Source of the DNA: Pholiota molesta
Lineage: Eukaryota > Basidiomycota > Agaricomycetes > Agaricales > Strophariaceae
DNA length: 64,000 bases
Assembly (NCBI GenBank): GCA_014925825.1
Contig: JACGCK010000014.1
Coordinates: 124,001-188,000, forward strand
Reading direction: 5' to 3'
Part shown: in pieces, positions 31,740 to 44,250 of the stretch
Layout of the letters: every line of letters starts with the position of its first letter
Numbering within the stretch: position 1 is the first letter of the stretch
Notes under the pieces: model-generated
Seen by the model: only the letters and a program-made list of their open reading frames with translations
The model's database searches: none
Told to the model about the DNA's origin: nothing
Made by a program: the position numbers and the translations under genes

Positions 31740-33159
31740 GATAGCCCGGCTCTTCAACGTCAAAGTCGCCCATGGTCCAATCGCTGTAGGTCACTTCGCG
31801 CGACGTGCGTAGCCAAGTGTGCGACAGGATGGCGTAGCGTGCGCATTGCGATATCAGGTGCTGGATAGCCTTGTCTTCCCTTTCCGCCGTGGTTACTGGA
31901 CCATCTGAGCCCACATCAATGATAGTCTGAAGGTGGTCAGGTTGGCGCATTTTTGCTCGCAGTATGGATTCGAGGCGCCAATGGATGGTGTCTCTGCCAA
32001 CCAAAGTGATCTGGAGGCTCGAGCCGTGCGGCTCAAAGCAAAGTAGTCGAATCGGCATCACGTTGAAAACATGTTCGCGTAGTGCGTTCATCAGCTTGTC
32101 ATGGAACGTCGGCTCTGCTTTCTCTAGAGTATCTGAAGATTCTTGGCGTTAGATTTTCTCATGTAAGCTTTCGAAAATAACGTTATCTTACCTTCGTTCT
32201 GTGCATCTGTTCTGGAAGACGGAAGACCATGGGGTACGACGCCCACTCCCGTAGACGATTCTGTGGTTTTTTTGGAAGAAAAAGAAGTCCTTCATGACAA
32301 AAGCTACCCGTAAGGCGCAAATCAGCGTGCCCTGTTTTTCTTCCGTTTCTTTGAGACCGCCCGCATGCTTTATATTTTCTGGATGATATAGAAGAGCAGT
32401 GTCAGCAATTTATATTGCGCACGGTAATGATGCATACCTTCGTCCAAGCTCACTCTTATCACGCCCTGGGTCCTTGACTGAGATCGCACTATGATGCCTG
32501 AAATGAACTCATGTAGTGCAGTAATAAGCTTCCCCGCTTCGGGCCCTATGGGTATTTCAGTATTATCTGATTACACCAATTCTCAGAACCTTTGAAATCG
32601 GAAATAATTGACGAATGTGTACTGATTTGTGTCTTCTGATCCACGGTTCTTATAAGAGGAACCACAAAATTTTGCAGGGCTTGAAGTAATACCCTATCGT
32701 GGACCTCCATGGAGCTCGTCTCCTGGTCTATGAGACTAGATAAGTGCCATGTAGCTTCGCAATCTTGTAATCAGCCACCGACTTGCCTTGAAGTGGGCGA
32801 TCTGACAATTTCCGAGTCCCGTCATTGGATGTCATCATTTGTTGCCTACTTGCTGCAGAATAAAGACTGGTAATTCGAGGAATCAGGTCTACTTAGCCTA
32901 ATAACGCACCAGACTGCGAAAGCAACAGCGATGAGCACGACGTGTAGGAACTGTCACGAGAGCTGCGCAATGCTATTCAAGCCCTCCGTTGTCATCGCAT
33001 CATGGTGAAGGCGGCGTTGGGGCGGCGTTAAACTAGTGACGCAACGAAGAAAGCTGACAGAACTATGAGCTTTTGAAGACTTGGGTTCGGACGAAGAGAC
33101 TTCCTTCATTTGCTTTTTCCGTTGAAGTTAAGTTGGATGCATTCGACTGGCAATCATTA

Positions 33160-33548
33160 ATTAATGAAGAAGTTGGCACAAAGTTGGCAACAGCATTCGA
33201 AAGACGGCGTTGAAGTGTTGCAAATCAATCATCGACGCAGCACATGAATCCGAGCGTATCGTATACGCTGATTGCGAAGGCAAAAGACAAATTTGAGCTA
33301 TCGAGGACTGGTACTCACCAGATTCATGACATATGAATGAGAGGTCTTAGGTCGGGTGAAAACGTTGCGATGTATTGAATTCAAGTTGACTGTTGGACAG
33401 GAACACCACGCTGTCAACATGTCACGCAAGGTCACGCAGAAGATAATTATAATGATAAGATAAGACTAAAAATAGAAAGTCCTCACTCTACCACAAGAGC
33501 TGATTAGGAGTAAGTATGTCCCAAAGGCTTTCGTACAATTTATTTACG
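33160..33548. repeat. Flanking part of a segmental duplication, copy next to HET gene 2
   Basis: This stretch aligns with 28950-29257 and then with about 29720-30073, without the 0.4-kb dispersed repeat found there. It contains no gene. It also supplies most of the gap between the 5' end of HET gene 1 and the 3' end of HET gene 2. Confidence 0.65.
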
Positions 33549-35961
33549 CTACAAATTTAAGCTGACCATTTTCATGCCATGTCTTTTTAAGTCTTGCCGT
33601 TTGATATGGTAATACGCATCGTCGCACATCTTTTGGCCTCCATCGCCTGAAGTGATTTCTGTAGAGACTGGGGCCGTCTTGCTCGTTCGCTTGAGCTCGA
33701 AGACAATGGGCGTTTGCGTTGGGATAGTGGCGATCTCGCCAAACGCTGACACTTCACCAGGAAGCTCTTTGCAATACAGACCGATTGCAAGGCAAATCCT
33801 TGGGACGCGGACATTGATTGCATCCCCTTCGAAATTGAGAACTGCGAAAGTAATTTGGTCGTAGTTCTTCCTAACACCGTTTATACTATCCCCTGGACCA
33901 TCCGGGCCAGGAACTCTGTTTACCAGGACATTATAGCATCGGGATCCTTTGAAAGCGGAAACCGTTGTGCTGGCCATGTAATCTCCAACAGATTCCATTT
34001 TCCAGTATTGATCTCCGAGCAACACAGCGGCAAGTGGTGTTCCCAGGTGCGATAACGCAGGCATCAGTATGACTGGCACACGCAGTCCAAAGGTGCGTAA
34101 GAGTCAGTGGTTCGATGGGCCGTCCTAGTTTCAGGTGTACATTGGATGCGCGGTGGAGGTAGGACGCGGGGCTGGATGGGAGAACACGTGAAGCGTGCAG
34201 CTGGGTGCGCGGAGGTTCACCGGCCCAGTTGAAGATATCCAAGACTTTGTTCGCCGAAAAAACAAGAATTTCTTGTAATAAACGAAAAAAGGCCCGTTGC
34301 GCACCTTCGCCGTACGCAATCGAGATGCTAACGTTGAAGATGCCCATCAAGGAATACGCCGTATCTTCTTCCCGCGTCACCTCCCGGTTCGCCGCCATTT
34401 GCATCCTGCGCGAAATGGATGCGGTGAAGATATTTCCAAGCTCGTACTTCGTGATGCTTGTTGCACGCGTAATTTGTGCTGTGATTTTTGGATCCCGTAT
34501 ATCGTTCCATAAAAATGGTCTGCAAGCGGCTTCCACTCCCTGTTATAGAATTTGATCCAAGGCGGCGCAAGGAGCTCCTGAAACGTCCAGCCGCGAGTGA
34601 ACCAACGGTCGTTGTGCATATCCGAAATCGTCTCAGTCTCCGCGAGATAGGTGATGCATACGTGAGCGCGACTGTACCAATTATACATGGAGCGGATCGA
34701 CTCATCGAGTTCTGCGCTGCTGTCCTTGTTGATACACACCGTGTCCATCCAGCCCAAAGTGAGTCCATGGTCCGTCCAGGCAGCTTTGCAAAAATTGACC
34801 AGCTTTTGATATCCTGGATCGCTCGTGTTGAATACGCCTTTGTTCCAAGCGCTATAGGTCACTTCATCAGACGAACGGAGCCAGGTGTGAGATAAAATGG
34901 CGTATCGGATTGGTATAAATCTGGCCATCACCCGTCTGATGGCTTCCTCGTCTGTTTCGAACTCCATGAGATGCATAATCCTCATATAATTCTGCGGGCG
35001 GAACTCTGGCTTGTGCATGTTGGCTTGTAGCATTTGTGCGAGGCGTGCATGAATGACTCCCCTTTCGACGAGGGAGATTCGGAGGCTCAATCCATGGGGC
35101 TCGAAGCGCAACAGTCGAATAGGCATTGTATTAAAGACATGCTCTCTCAAGGCCCTCAATAGCTTTTCTTCATACGCTATTCGCAGTTTGTCCAAAGGAG
35201 CTGTAATTTTTTGATGAGATTCTTTGACAAGATTTTAGCGACTCTATTTGTATACCTTGATACCCTGAATCCTCGTTCATATATTCATGGACTCCGACTG
35301 ACTCAGTAGCGGTGGTATCCTTGGGCAAGTCCTCTTCCGAACTAAACGACTCGTATGGATCAGACAAGCGCTCTACGTTCGATAGTTAGCTTGCTATTAA
35401 GGTTCGATTATGAATTTGGCGGACCTTTCGTTACATCGTCGTAGATTTCTGGATCAGTCTGAAATGCCACCTCGACTGGAAGAAAATAATATTAGAGTAA
35501 TGTATGGCTTAACTTCAATTTATTGATGCGTACCTTCTGATAGACTCACTTCTATTTGTTTCTGAGCCTCCGGCGATTGAGAATGTGCTGCGATACTGGA
35601 CATGAATTCTTGTAGCGCTGCAACCACCTTCTCTGCCTCGGACCCCATTGGTGTCCGATTCATACCTGGGTATTTTAAGATCAGGTGTATTCTATTTTCC
35701 AGCGCGAACAGTCAATGAATCGTACCATTCTTTCCGTTAGTGCCCGCCGCCTGTACAACGAGATCTTGGAAAGCATCCAGCAACGTTCTACCTGGGGCCT
35801 TCGCAATAGCAGAATCCAGATCTACAATAATACAATATTAAGGGAGTATATCCCTTGACACAATCGAACATCTGCTCACCATCCTCGACTGACGCACCGT
35901 TGGTGATTGAATCACGACTGGATGGATTTCCTCCCGATTTCTTCACGTAGTCGGATGCCAT
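33549..35961 (-). pseudogene. HET-domain gene 2, tandem paralogue with two apparent frameshifts
   Basis: The ATG at 35961 (MASDYVKKSGG) starts an 82-nt exon. Short exons follow, joined by GTGAGC/GTACGA/GTACGC-type introns. The large exon holds MPIRLLRFEPHGLSLRISL, YAILSHTWLRSSDEVTYSA, LGWMDTVCINKDSSAELDES, SIRSMYNWYSRAHVCITYL and WFTRGWTFQELLAP. The frame then shifts near 34511-34525, beside an A5 run, to reach TRATSITKYELGN, RRMQMAANREVTREEDTAYS and AYGEGAQRAFFRLLQ. It shifts again near 34088-34100 to reach LRVPVILMPALSHLG and the C-terminus. Both shifts are judged by alignment with HET gene 1. Two assembly errors would be the alternative. The N-terminal about 130 residues before the HET domain are shared by both genes and match nothing I recognise. 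Confidence 0.8.
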
Positions 35962-36477
35962 CGTTGATTGAGATGTATGCCTGTGCGCCGAAGATGTTAA
36001 TACCCTCAAGCTGGATAAGCCAATTAATCCCAACGCACCAACGACAAAGATGGGATGCGACTGTGTAAGTGTTCAACGGAGAGCAGGATACGCTGGTATA
36101 TATACGGATGGTCTGAACAACAATCATACGTGAGAGCCTTCTGTCATCTACATAGCATGTTTGACATCGCATCACCCATCCCAAGCGTTCAGACTGCCGG
36201 GTCCTGTACTATCTCTTGTATTTCTGGATCACAATGACTAGCTTCCGAATATAAACCAATTGAGTACAGCGTTTTCATTACAATGTACAACATCCCATAC
36301 GTAAGAACCTCAGAAACCACAGACAAGGCGCCCAATTCAGTGGTTGATTGTCCATCGTACTTACCAATTGGTGCTGATTAGAGGTGCTTTTGCTTCTATT
36401 CGAATGATGAGAAATGCGGAATGAAGCTGTGAGAGCGGTCGCTGGTTGACGGTCGCGGTAACAAGCCAAGCCAAAGG

Positions 36478-37560
36478 CTAAATGAACGGATACATGCGTG
36501 GTACAAAGCGCGATTTAGCTAAGAATAGAGGCGGTGACCAGAGTATCGGCGACGGCAGAAAACTTGCCCTCCACATGGCTGGTTGAGGCGTAGGTGGGTA
36601 AGCATAATCGTCATCTAAGACTTGCCGAGTGCCTGGACCTCGACGAATATAATGGGATGCAAGGCAGGGAAATGCTTTGACAGCGTTAGTCCAGAAGACG
36701 AGGAATGCGAGAGACCGTCCGTAACATTGCATCCAAATACATGACATGATACAGAGCATAGAGCGTGGTAGAACAAGCCCGTGGAATTTCTCAAACATCG
36801 TTGTTGACAGAGGAGGCAGGAAAGTAAGCAGGAAGCAGACACCATGCACAAGACGAGAATGTGGAGGAAATGAATAGGCCACGAGTCGAACCTGAAGTAC
36901 GGAAGGGGTATTGGGATGTCCATAATTCAGATACAATGGCGTAACGAGGTCGGTCTGTTACTTACGCGTCGCAAGCCATTCGTAAGCGAGAATGCCAAGA
37001 TAGGCCCGAAGAAAGAGAAGTGGCCCAATGCTTCAACGTTTAGCTCGAACTTTTGACGACCATGAGGAATGTACTGGATGCAGAAGGAATATCGAGGGAA
37101 CTCGAGGTCTGAGAAAATCTAGCCAAGTGAGCATAAGAAATGCCTGTTTCAAGAAAAAAGAAACGCTTATAGCTCTTCGAGGGACGTCTTCGTCAGCGGG
37201 TCCTTGTAGTCCAGGGCACGTCCAGGTTCGTTAAACAGGGTGGCATGGCGAGCTCAATGACCACATCAGCGCTACTATAGATGATATTCATATGATCTTC
37301 GCTCCAAACACTTAAGGGAAACGCACCAAGTTCCCCATGAGCCGATGATCAATGTTCAACAACGTCAACATTGGATAGACGGCGGCTCTCGCTGCAGATT
37401 GTACACACCAAGTACGAGACCGTCCACCAGTTCAGCATAGCGACTGAGAGGCGGCAGGACTTGGGAGAGATCATAGCACGAGAAGTAGTCCTTCCATTCG
37501 TCCGACGTCGCCCATGCATGATCTTCCGTCCATTTTTTGCCGGAGAATGAGCGTGAGTGA
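36478..37560 (-). CDS. Possible eroded or unrecognised multi-exon gene
   Basis: Several minus-strand segments look coding. A segment near 37420-37550 reads KKWTEDHAWATSDEWKDYF and then LSQVLPPLSRYAELVDGLVL. A segment near 36965-37025 reads GPLLFLRAYLGILAYEWLAT, which is membrane-like. The segment 36478-36936 is rich in aromatic and hydrophobic residues with RGPGTRQVLDDDYAYP. I could not join them into one frame with good splice sites and I do not recognise a family. It may be a small membrane protein gene or a decayed one. Exon limits are not set. Confidence 0.3.
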
Positions 37561-37955
37561 AAGCGAACACAGGGAGATTGGTCGACTCAACGAAAAGGAA
37601 AGCAATTCTTGGTGGCCAGGTACGCGCTTTGTGCAATCGGGCGCGTTGGCGGCGGTACTTGGGAGTCGGATGTTGACCAGAGAAAGTGGCCAAGAATAAC
37701 CTGCAAGGAATGTGCGGAGTTTAAATTTTAAACCTTTAAACAGGCGCCGGTTTGGCTCTCCGATACCGCACGAGTTGGTGGATGTACTTGGGATGTGACG
37801 TTGGGCAGCTACTTCGTGTTGGTAATTTATCCACCGAAAGCACTTTCGAGCCAGATACTGTATTACTTGATAGCTATCTATATGCTCTATGTGCCATTCC
37901 GATTTGACGTTCAGATCAACGCACGAGGGGGCTACACAAGGAAATAAACGGATAT

Positions 37956-40226
37956 TTATTTCCAAGAGTTTTTGATCAGATCTGACGCCCGCTCTGCAAT
38001 AGCGTATACGGGCGCTTGTGTATGTCCACTGATAATGAAGGGCTAGAAATGTTCTGGATCAGCAAGCAGAACAGTATCATTTTAGGCGAGGTTCGGTACC
38101 ATTACAGACGCGTCAACAATTCGGAGACCTGAAGTCCCTTCACTCGTAAATCAGGATCGACTACACCATAGCTTGCGTCTTTAGCGGACATCGCCGCCGT
38201 ACCGACGCCATGGTTAGTTGTAAAGGAGAAGTTTCGTATGTACTCGTCCAGTGCTGTGTCGCTCGTCACATTTGCGGGTGGAGAAACTTGCTCAATGACA
38301 TAACCCTTCCATACGGGCGCTTTGAAGAACTTTTGAGATAGCTTAAGCGCTTCCCTCATGGCAAGGAGGTCGAATTCTGAAGAGTAATAACCGAGGTCGA
38401 TGTTTGGTTGTCCCAGCGGGTCGGAGCGATCTAAAGTTACTGAACCGCGGGATGCTGGAGTGACGACAACCGAATTAACACCCACGAAGTGGCCAGGCTG
38501 CGGTATCTGAAAAAATGCAGAGCCACTCTACATATATTGAACGTTAATCAGCAAACTGTCATGTAAATCGTTTGATGCTTACAAAGGGGGCCAATTCTAA
38601 GTGTGGCGTGTTAGGACCTGCGGATGGATCTCCAAATTTCTTCAAAATCGGAGAATCATCCGCAAGACGCGTCCAGGCAATGAAATTCGAAGCCGCGTCT
38701 GCATATGGTCCCGTGCGATTTTTCTCCCACTGTGCTAGAGCCATGGCTTGCAGGGTTGTATTCATATTGAGACTATTATTGACCATCAGACAATGTTTTC
38801 AATGATTCAACAATATTATTACTTGTCGAGCGTGTCATTTGAAGTCACGGAGAATGTCACGCCAGTGATTGGCTGGTCCGTCAGGTTTCTTCCTACGCTT
38901 GGGAGGTGAAGAATGCTGGGGATGCCTAATTTGAGCAACGATTCGCGGTCACCAATTCCTGAATTCATCAGTATGTGTGGAGTGTTGATGGGTCCAGCAG
39001 ATAAAATTATCTCCTTTGTAGCAGTCAATCGTCCTTGTGAGGAGTCTAGACAATATTTATCAAATGAAATCCAAAGTGGAGAACCACAGGTCGTTCTCAC
39101 CTGCCATCTCAACGGAATTGAATCTCAGTGAGCTTGAAACTGGATGTATTCGGGCGACTCTTGTGTTCAATAGAATGTGTAAGTTTTTCCTGCTTGTAAA
39201 TTTTGGAGAGAGATAGGCCGTTGCAGAGCTACTTCTCGTTCCATCGCCGATACTTCCTTGATACCATCCTACGATTTCACGTAATCAATCGAGTAAATAC
39301 GCAGAATGAACACTTCTACTCTTACCTAGTCCTAGCGGTCGACCGGAATTCATGTCCAAAAGACGTGGAAAGTCAGAAGGAAGTTCATTGGGGACTTGTT
39401 GAACCATTTTATCAATTGGTTGTGGATCGCTTGGAAGGCTGGTGAACATCAGTCCATCAAATCCGTGCACGGAAGGATCGAAGTCGCCTCGAGTATCGTG
39501 TCCATCCGATGGGGGAGACCATCTTTCATTCTTGTACAACGAATTCTCAGTGATATAACGAACATACTAAACAGCAAAAGAACCGACTTTGAGTATATAA
39601 GGCATCAAGTTTTTCCAAGACCATCCGGCATCGCCGGTGACTTCAGCCCATCTATCGTAGTCATCCATTGATCCTCGCGTATAGTACATTATATCTTATC
39701 GCCTCGTTCAGTGGTAATTAGCGACTGAATGTAGATACGCACTATGCGAGCTACACCCTCCAAGTATATGACCTCGGGGATAATCTAGCGTACGATTATT
39801 CAACCCAGCAACAGGGAGCGTAGTGTAGTTCCAATCATAGATCGTTTTTTGGAGGTTGTTGGCGAGGTGGGGAACCATAGAATTTAAAACACCCTCATTC
39901 CTACGACGAAGCAGGGAAAATTATGGCTTGAGCGCTCACAAACATGAAGAGTTATCTACATACGTTGGTCCAGCTTCAATGAGAAGCACTTCGAACTCAG
40001 GGTTTTCCGACAATCTGTTGGCCACGACCGCCCCGCCTGTTCCACCTGGAATATACGTAATAAGTTGCGAAAAAGAGCAAACTGCGAGACGACGATAAGC
40101 CAGACCTCCGATTACGATGAAATCGTATGTAGTTGTCGGTAACTGTTGTATATTTTGATATACGGATGCGAGGCTGTTTGTAACGCACAACCGCAGGAAG
40201 ATCAAGAGTACGAGAGAGATGTTCAT
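37956..40226 (-). pseudogene. Second GMC oxidoreductase, aryl-alcohol-oxidase-like, with a C-terminal frameshift
   Basis: The ATG at 40226 starts a hydrophobic signal-like segment (MNISLVLLIFLRLCVTNSLA). YDFIVIGG joins across an intron to [47 protein letters not shown] and LPSVGRNLTDQPITGVTFSV follow. The exon 38102-38485 includes NHGVGTAAMSAKDASYG with the first catalytic His. The frame then breaks near 38135-38140. The conserved [11 protein letters not shown] continuation is present but one base out of frame, as is the exon with [20 protein letters not shown] that carries the second His and ends at 37956. In frame, translation stops at 38102. The overall order matches the GMC gene at 17777-20141, so the two are paralogues about 18 kb apart. 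A sequencing error is possible. Confidence 0.8.
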
Positions 40227-40773
40227 TTCGATGATTTGAAGACAAAACGTTGACAAAACGACCGCCGCAACATCTGGTAGGAGCCGTATGACTGTAAGCA
40301 GATATACATTTGTATGGAAGATAAAAATATCGTACCGTTGCATTTCCCATGCTAATGCAGCTTCTTTGACTGACGAAACTAACAAAGTGTTATCGCAATG
40401 GGACACGGGTGGTTTGTGATGCCAAAGTAAGTGATACTTGAGACCCAGAAAGCAGTATGTCAAACATAGCACGACTTACACGCTTATGTAGAAATCAAGT
40501 CATTTGGCGCAAAAGGTTCCAATAAATCCTGCTTCGGTAACCGAAATCGATTTCGTTACCGTCCTAGCCACGCGGCCCATAGTTTCGTGGTAGTGGTAGT
40601 GGGTATAAGCAACAGCCAATGAACGGGCCGGTTGATCGTTGAAGTCAAAGTCGACGGATGGTCAAAAATTACGACCATCGTGTCCTCAGACATGGGTACG
40701 TATACGAGACGATTTAGAATTCATGGTAACCTAGATACATCGTCGTCACACCTATAACGCATTCGTTCACCTT
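40227..40773. other. Intergenic region between GMC 2 and the FAD oxidase
   Basis: No gene is seen. The left part is the likely promoter of the minus-strand GMC gene and the right part the 3' region of the FAD oxidase. Confidence 0.5.
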
Positions 40774-42885
40774 TCATTCCTGTACAGACGTAGGGAAGGT
40801 AAACGTCCCCCGTGGATCGAATAGATCTTTGAGCTTGCGAAGGCGAGGATAATTCGTCGAATAGTATCGTCGCTGCCCTATCGAGGCGAAGCAGGAAGCA
40901 TACCAAGATTAGCGTATACATCAGCAATTGATCAAGGACAGGACATACAGTCAATAAGCCTGTCGTCAATGTAATTCGTGTACGCCCTTCATAGAAAAAT
41001 GTTAGGGACAATGTCCTGAATCCAAAGGTACGAAGAAACAGAATACATACCCGTAATCCCAGTTCGGTGGGCTGTTGTTGACAATGGCATTAACAACATC
41101 TACATGATTCATTTGTAGATGAGACAGGGAGCGAGTGAAAGCGAGGTGCCAGACACGCACTGTCAAGGTATGTGAAACCCTCCTCTGGATAAGGCGGCAC
41201 ATTGCCTGGAGACGAGGCGTAGAATTGAATCGTGAAGAGTGAGTTGCGACGACTGAAAGCCGTAGCTGCCGTTGCGACAGCATTAATCGCCGAATTCTGA
41301 CCACCAAAGAGTTCCGCTTGGAAGAACCATCCCTGCGAAATCGAATATGTCAGCAGCCATGAACACACACGAACGGAATCAGCACCCAAACGACGCACCA
41401 CTTCCGTCGTAAACCCCTCGTTCGCCACCACGTCCATGAACGCCTGCAGCGCCTCCTCGCTCATCGGCTGCGCCTCCGGCGTCATCAAGCTCTTCGCGTA
41501 GAACGTGTCCGTATTATCCGGCTGGTCCTTCGTATCCAAACTCCCCCCTGCAAGATTAATCGCACTATGCAAATAGTCCCCCGTATCAAAGCTCTCCGAA
41601 TGCGGCGCGGGCATCGCGCTCAAAAACGGGCCGAGCGTCGCATTGAGCTCTGCAAACGGCGCGTACCACCCGCCCGCGAGGCCGATGCTGACGTTCCCCT
41701 GCACGGCCCCGGGTGTGATGACGATTTCCGCGCCGAACGTGGGCGGAAGCGGGGCGGTGAGGACGAAGGATTGGTAGAGGGCCAAGGCGGCGGCGGCGCC
41801 TTGCGCGGTGAGTTGCCAGTTGTAGGAGAAGATGGTCGCGGTGGGCGGCGCGGGGAAGGTGCGTACGGTGTAGGCGGTTGCGATGCCGAAAGAAGCTCCT
41901 GAGCCTCGTAGGGCCTGTGTAAGTAGATAAGATCAGGTTAACTGTTGATTTGGGATAATGAAAGGGACAGGGAAAATGGGGCGTTGCGCGTGCGAGGACG
42001 ATGATGCTGGATCACATGGACAGCCAAATGCGCGTAGAAGGAATTGATAAAAATAGAAGAAGAGAATTGACATACAAAGAAGAGGTCCGGATTGTTCTTC
42101 TGTGACACCGTGGAAATGGTTCCATTTGCAAGGACGACATCGATAGACAAAATAGTGTCAACGGTTAGGCCCCAAAGTCGGGAAGTAAACCCGAAGCCGC
42201 CATAAGCTGATGAATAACCATAAAGGATAATATGTATATCAGTAGTCGATCCCTATCCTAGTAGAATAATGGCAAACGCACCTGCATGACCTCCGAAGCC
42301 AACGTAAGGACATGTTCCATGTGGCAGTCCTCGCCCATGAGCTGCCAACGCAGTGACGATATCTCCCAGGCGGTTGCCCACTTCGATTACTGCCGTGCCA
42401 GCATTATCGTCCACCGTGATCGTTTGGAAGTTCCGCATGTCCACGACTATCACCCCATCCTTGCCTCCGAGCCCGTTAGCGATGTAGCTGTGCTGTGGAA
42501 AGTGAGGATGCGAGAGATGTAGCAAAATAAAACGCAAACTTACTCCCCCACTGCGCGCGACAACCTGATGGTTGACCAACTGACCGAGCTTTACGACCTC
42601 GGAGACCTCTTGAATGGTGGTTGGGAATGCAACTGCAGCAGGTTCGAAATCGAACCGAAGGTTGACTGTACGGCATCCAGTTTATCATAGTTTCAAATGT
42701 CGAAGGATCCACTTACATGGTTTTGTATCATTGGCAAACGCCGGTTCACCGGGGAGGACAAGTGAAACGTTGAATCCAGGCTGTTCTGTCTTGAAGAGAC
42801 TTCTCAAATTCTGAGCTTGAACTGCAGACGCCCATCCAAGTACACCGATAAGAACACTTGGAAACACTGCCTTGAGTTTGAGCAT
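40774..42885 (-). CDS. Berberine-bridge-type FAD-linked oxidoreductase, secreted
   Basis: The ATG at 42885 starts a signal peptide (MLKLKAVFPSVLIGVLGWAS, cleavage after about AVQA). An upstream frame extension lacks an ATG. Exons give FDFEPAAVAFPTTIQEVSEV and VVARSGG joined to HSYIANGLGG, whose His is the usual 8-alpha FAD attachment site. GLPHGTCPYVGFGGHAG has the Cys position used for 6-S-cysteinyl linkage in bicovalent members. YGGFGFTSRLWGLTVDTI and ALRGSGASFGIATAYTVRTF complete the PCMH-type FAD domain. The C-terminal YYSTNYPRLRKLKDLFDPRG and TFTFP are the usual ending, with the stop at 40774. Fungal members oxidise carbohydrates, alkaloid or polyketide intermediates using oxygen. The substrate here is unknown. 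No frame break was found. Confidence 0.9.
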
Positions 42886-44250
42886 ATTGCGCGCGATGAA
42901 CACAACCTATCCGTCGTCTACGTGACGTTGCCGGGCTATATGTATCAAGTGAGCTAATGGCGCCACCTGGCACCCACACCTTTCAAAAAACATAGTCACC
43001 TGAGAAGTATGGGCATTACGCGGTTCCTTAGTCGGGTATCCTGTAGATGGCTTCGATTTCGGCGATGTCCCCATATATGTCGGGCGAGCGGCGAGCTTGT
43101 TCTCAAGGTTAACATAAGAAAGGCGTAAGCACCGTATGTGATACTGGAAGTGATGTCACTGAGGGGAATTGCATGGCCATCACTGGACATAGAACAGACG
43201 CGAAACAGTTGAAACGTTGACGGATAATGAAGAGAGTGGGAGGAGGAGGATTGTTTTGGCTTGGTTGTCAAAGTCGGCAATTCGATCAAAGACGCCGGCC
43301 CGGAGGTCCAGCCTCCAATTGCTCGCTTCGCAAAATCCAGAACGGTCGCCAAAAGATGAGTGTTAGCTTGGCCCATCAGTAATTTCGACATGAAGACTCT
43401 GTGACAGGAAGACTTCAATACGAATTTACGTTCCAAAATCGATGTGTGCATTCCATCGACAACGTGGAAATTACCTTTTTAAGTTTACAGACAAGGTTTT
43501 TATAGGAGACACCGTAGTAGCCGGGATCCCAGAACTTGGCGAGGCCCGCCATAAGTCCCTGCTGGAATTGAATGAGCGGTGGAGCGGGATTCATGTAGTG
43601 TTAGGCGTTTTTACGACTCGAGCTTGCGTCGCGGACATGAAATTGGCGAGATGTAGGGCGAAACAAGCAGGCTCCGAACTCGGTTTAGAGGAACTCGTGG
43701 TTTTCAACAAGTTTTTAACGACGAAGTTGGGTGGGCTGCTAACTAGTGGGATGCCTGAAAGACAGCGAGTAAGCGCTCTTGCGCAAATTCATATCTCTGA
43801 TCAGTTTCTTGACTTGGAATATCAGACATTGTCTGAACATTGTTTCAGCTTTACGTATCAGCCCTCAGGGAAATACATCCCCTCTGAATCCCTGCTCATT
43901 CTCCTCCTTTTGACGAAACCTTTTATGTAAATACGTCTGTTTTTCTCGAATTTCTACGATTTATACGTTTTCATTAATATCTCGGAAGAACATTTCCCTT
44001 TTTTATCATTAGCGCCTCAAGCAAACCTTCAAAGTTCACATTGCATGGCCTGAAGAAGCATACAAGTCTTCAAATCAAGCGAGGCAGAACAAAAGGTGAG
44101 ATCCATCGAGCGCCACTTCGTAATTACGACTAATCCACGCCTACCCTATGCAAGTGGGTTGGACGCTTATCTGTACATAAATCAGATGGATTTGGAGACC
44201 CGACTCGTTCATTTCCTGGCACGCACTCTTCTGGGTTCTACAGCATCACA
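42886..44250. other. Intergenic region between the FAD oxidase and the TupA-like gene
   Basis: The left end should hold the promoter of the minus-strand FAD oxidase and the right end that of the plus-strand TupA-like gene, so this is a divergent promoter region. An ORF with an ATG at 43442-43930 (162 codons, contains FLDLEYQTLSEHCFSFTYQP) is the best coding candidate but matches nothing I know and is not counted as a gene. Confidence 0.45.

Larger units (their letters stand above)
30074..32838 (-). pseudogene. HET-domain gene 1, split by a SINE-like insertion
   Basis: The product is a HET-domain protein of the fungal heterokaryon-incompatibility class. The main 3' exon (stop at 30074) carries YGWMDTICINKESSSELDES, SIRSMYNWYNRADICIIYL and WFTRGWTLQELIAP, the core HET motifs. 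RRMQMAAGRKVTRAEDMAYA and TAYGEGAPRAFFRLLQ follow. The 5' part (31740-32091) has RYAILSHTWLRTSREVTYSD, the start of the HET domain. Upstream exons match HET gene 2, for example the helix before SLDE near 32400-32540, and lead to an ATG at 32838 or 32835. The first donor appears to be GC (AAGGCAAGT). The coding exon is interrupted between the codons for KLVNF and CKVAW by 438 bp plus one target-site copy, which introduces a stop. Without splicing of the insert the gene is dead. Confidence 0.85.

Noticed and set aside
43442..43930. 162-codon ORF with ATG between the FAD oxidase and the TupA-like gene
   Set aside because: No recognisable motif, no splice partner, and it sits in a divergent promoter region; described under the intergenic entry only.
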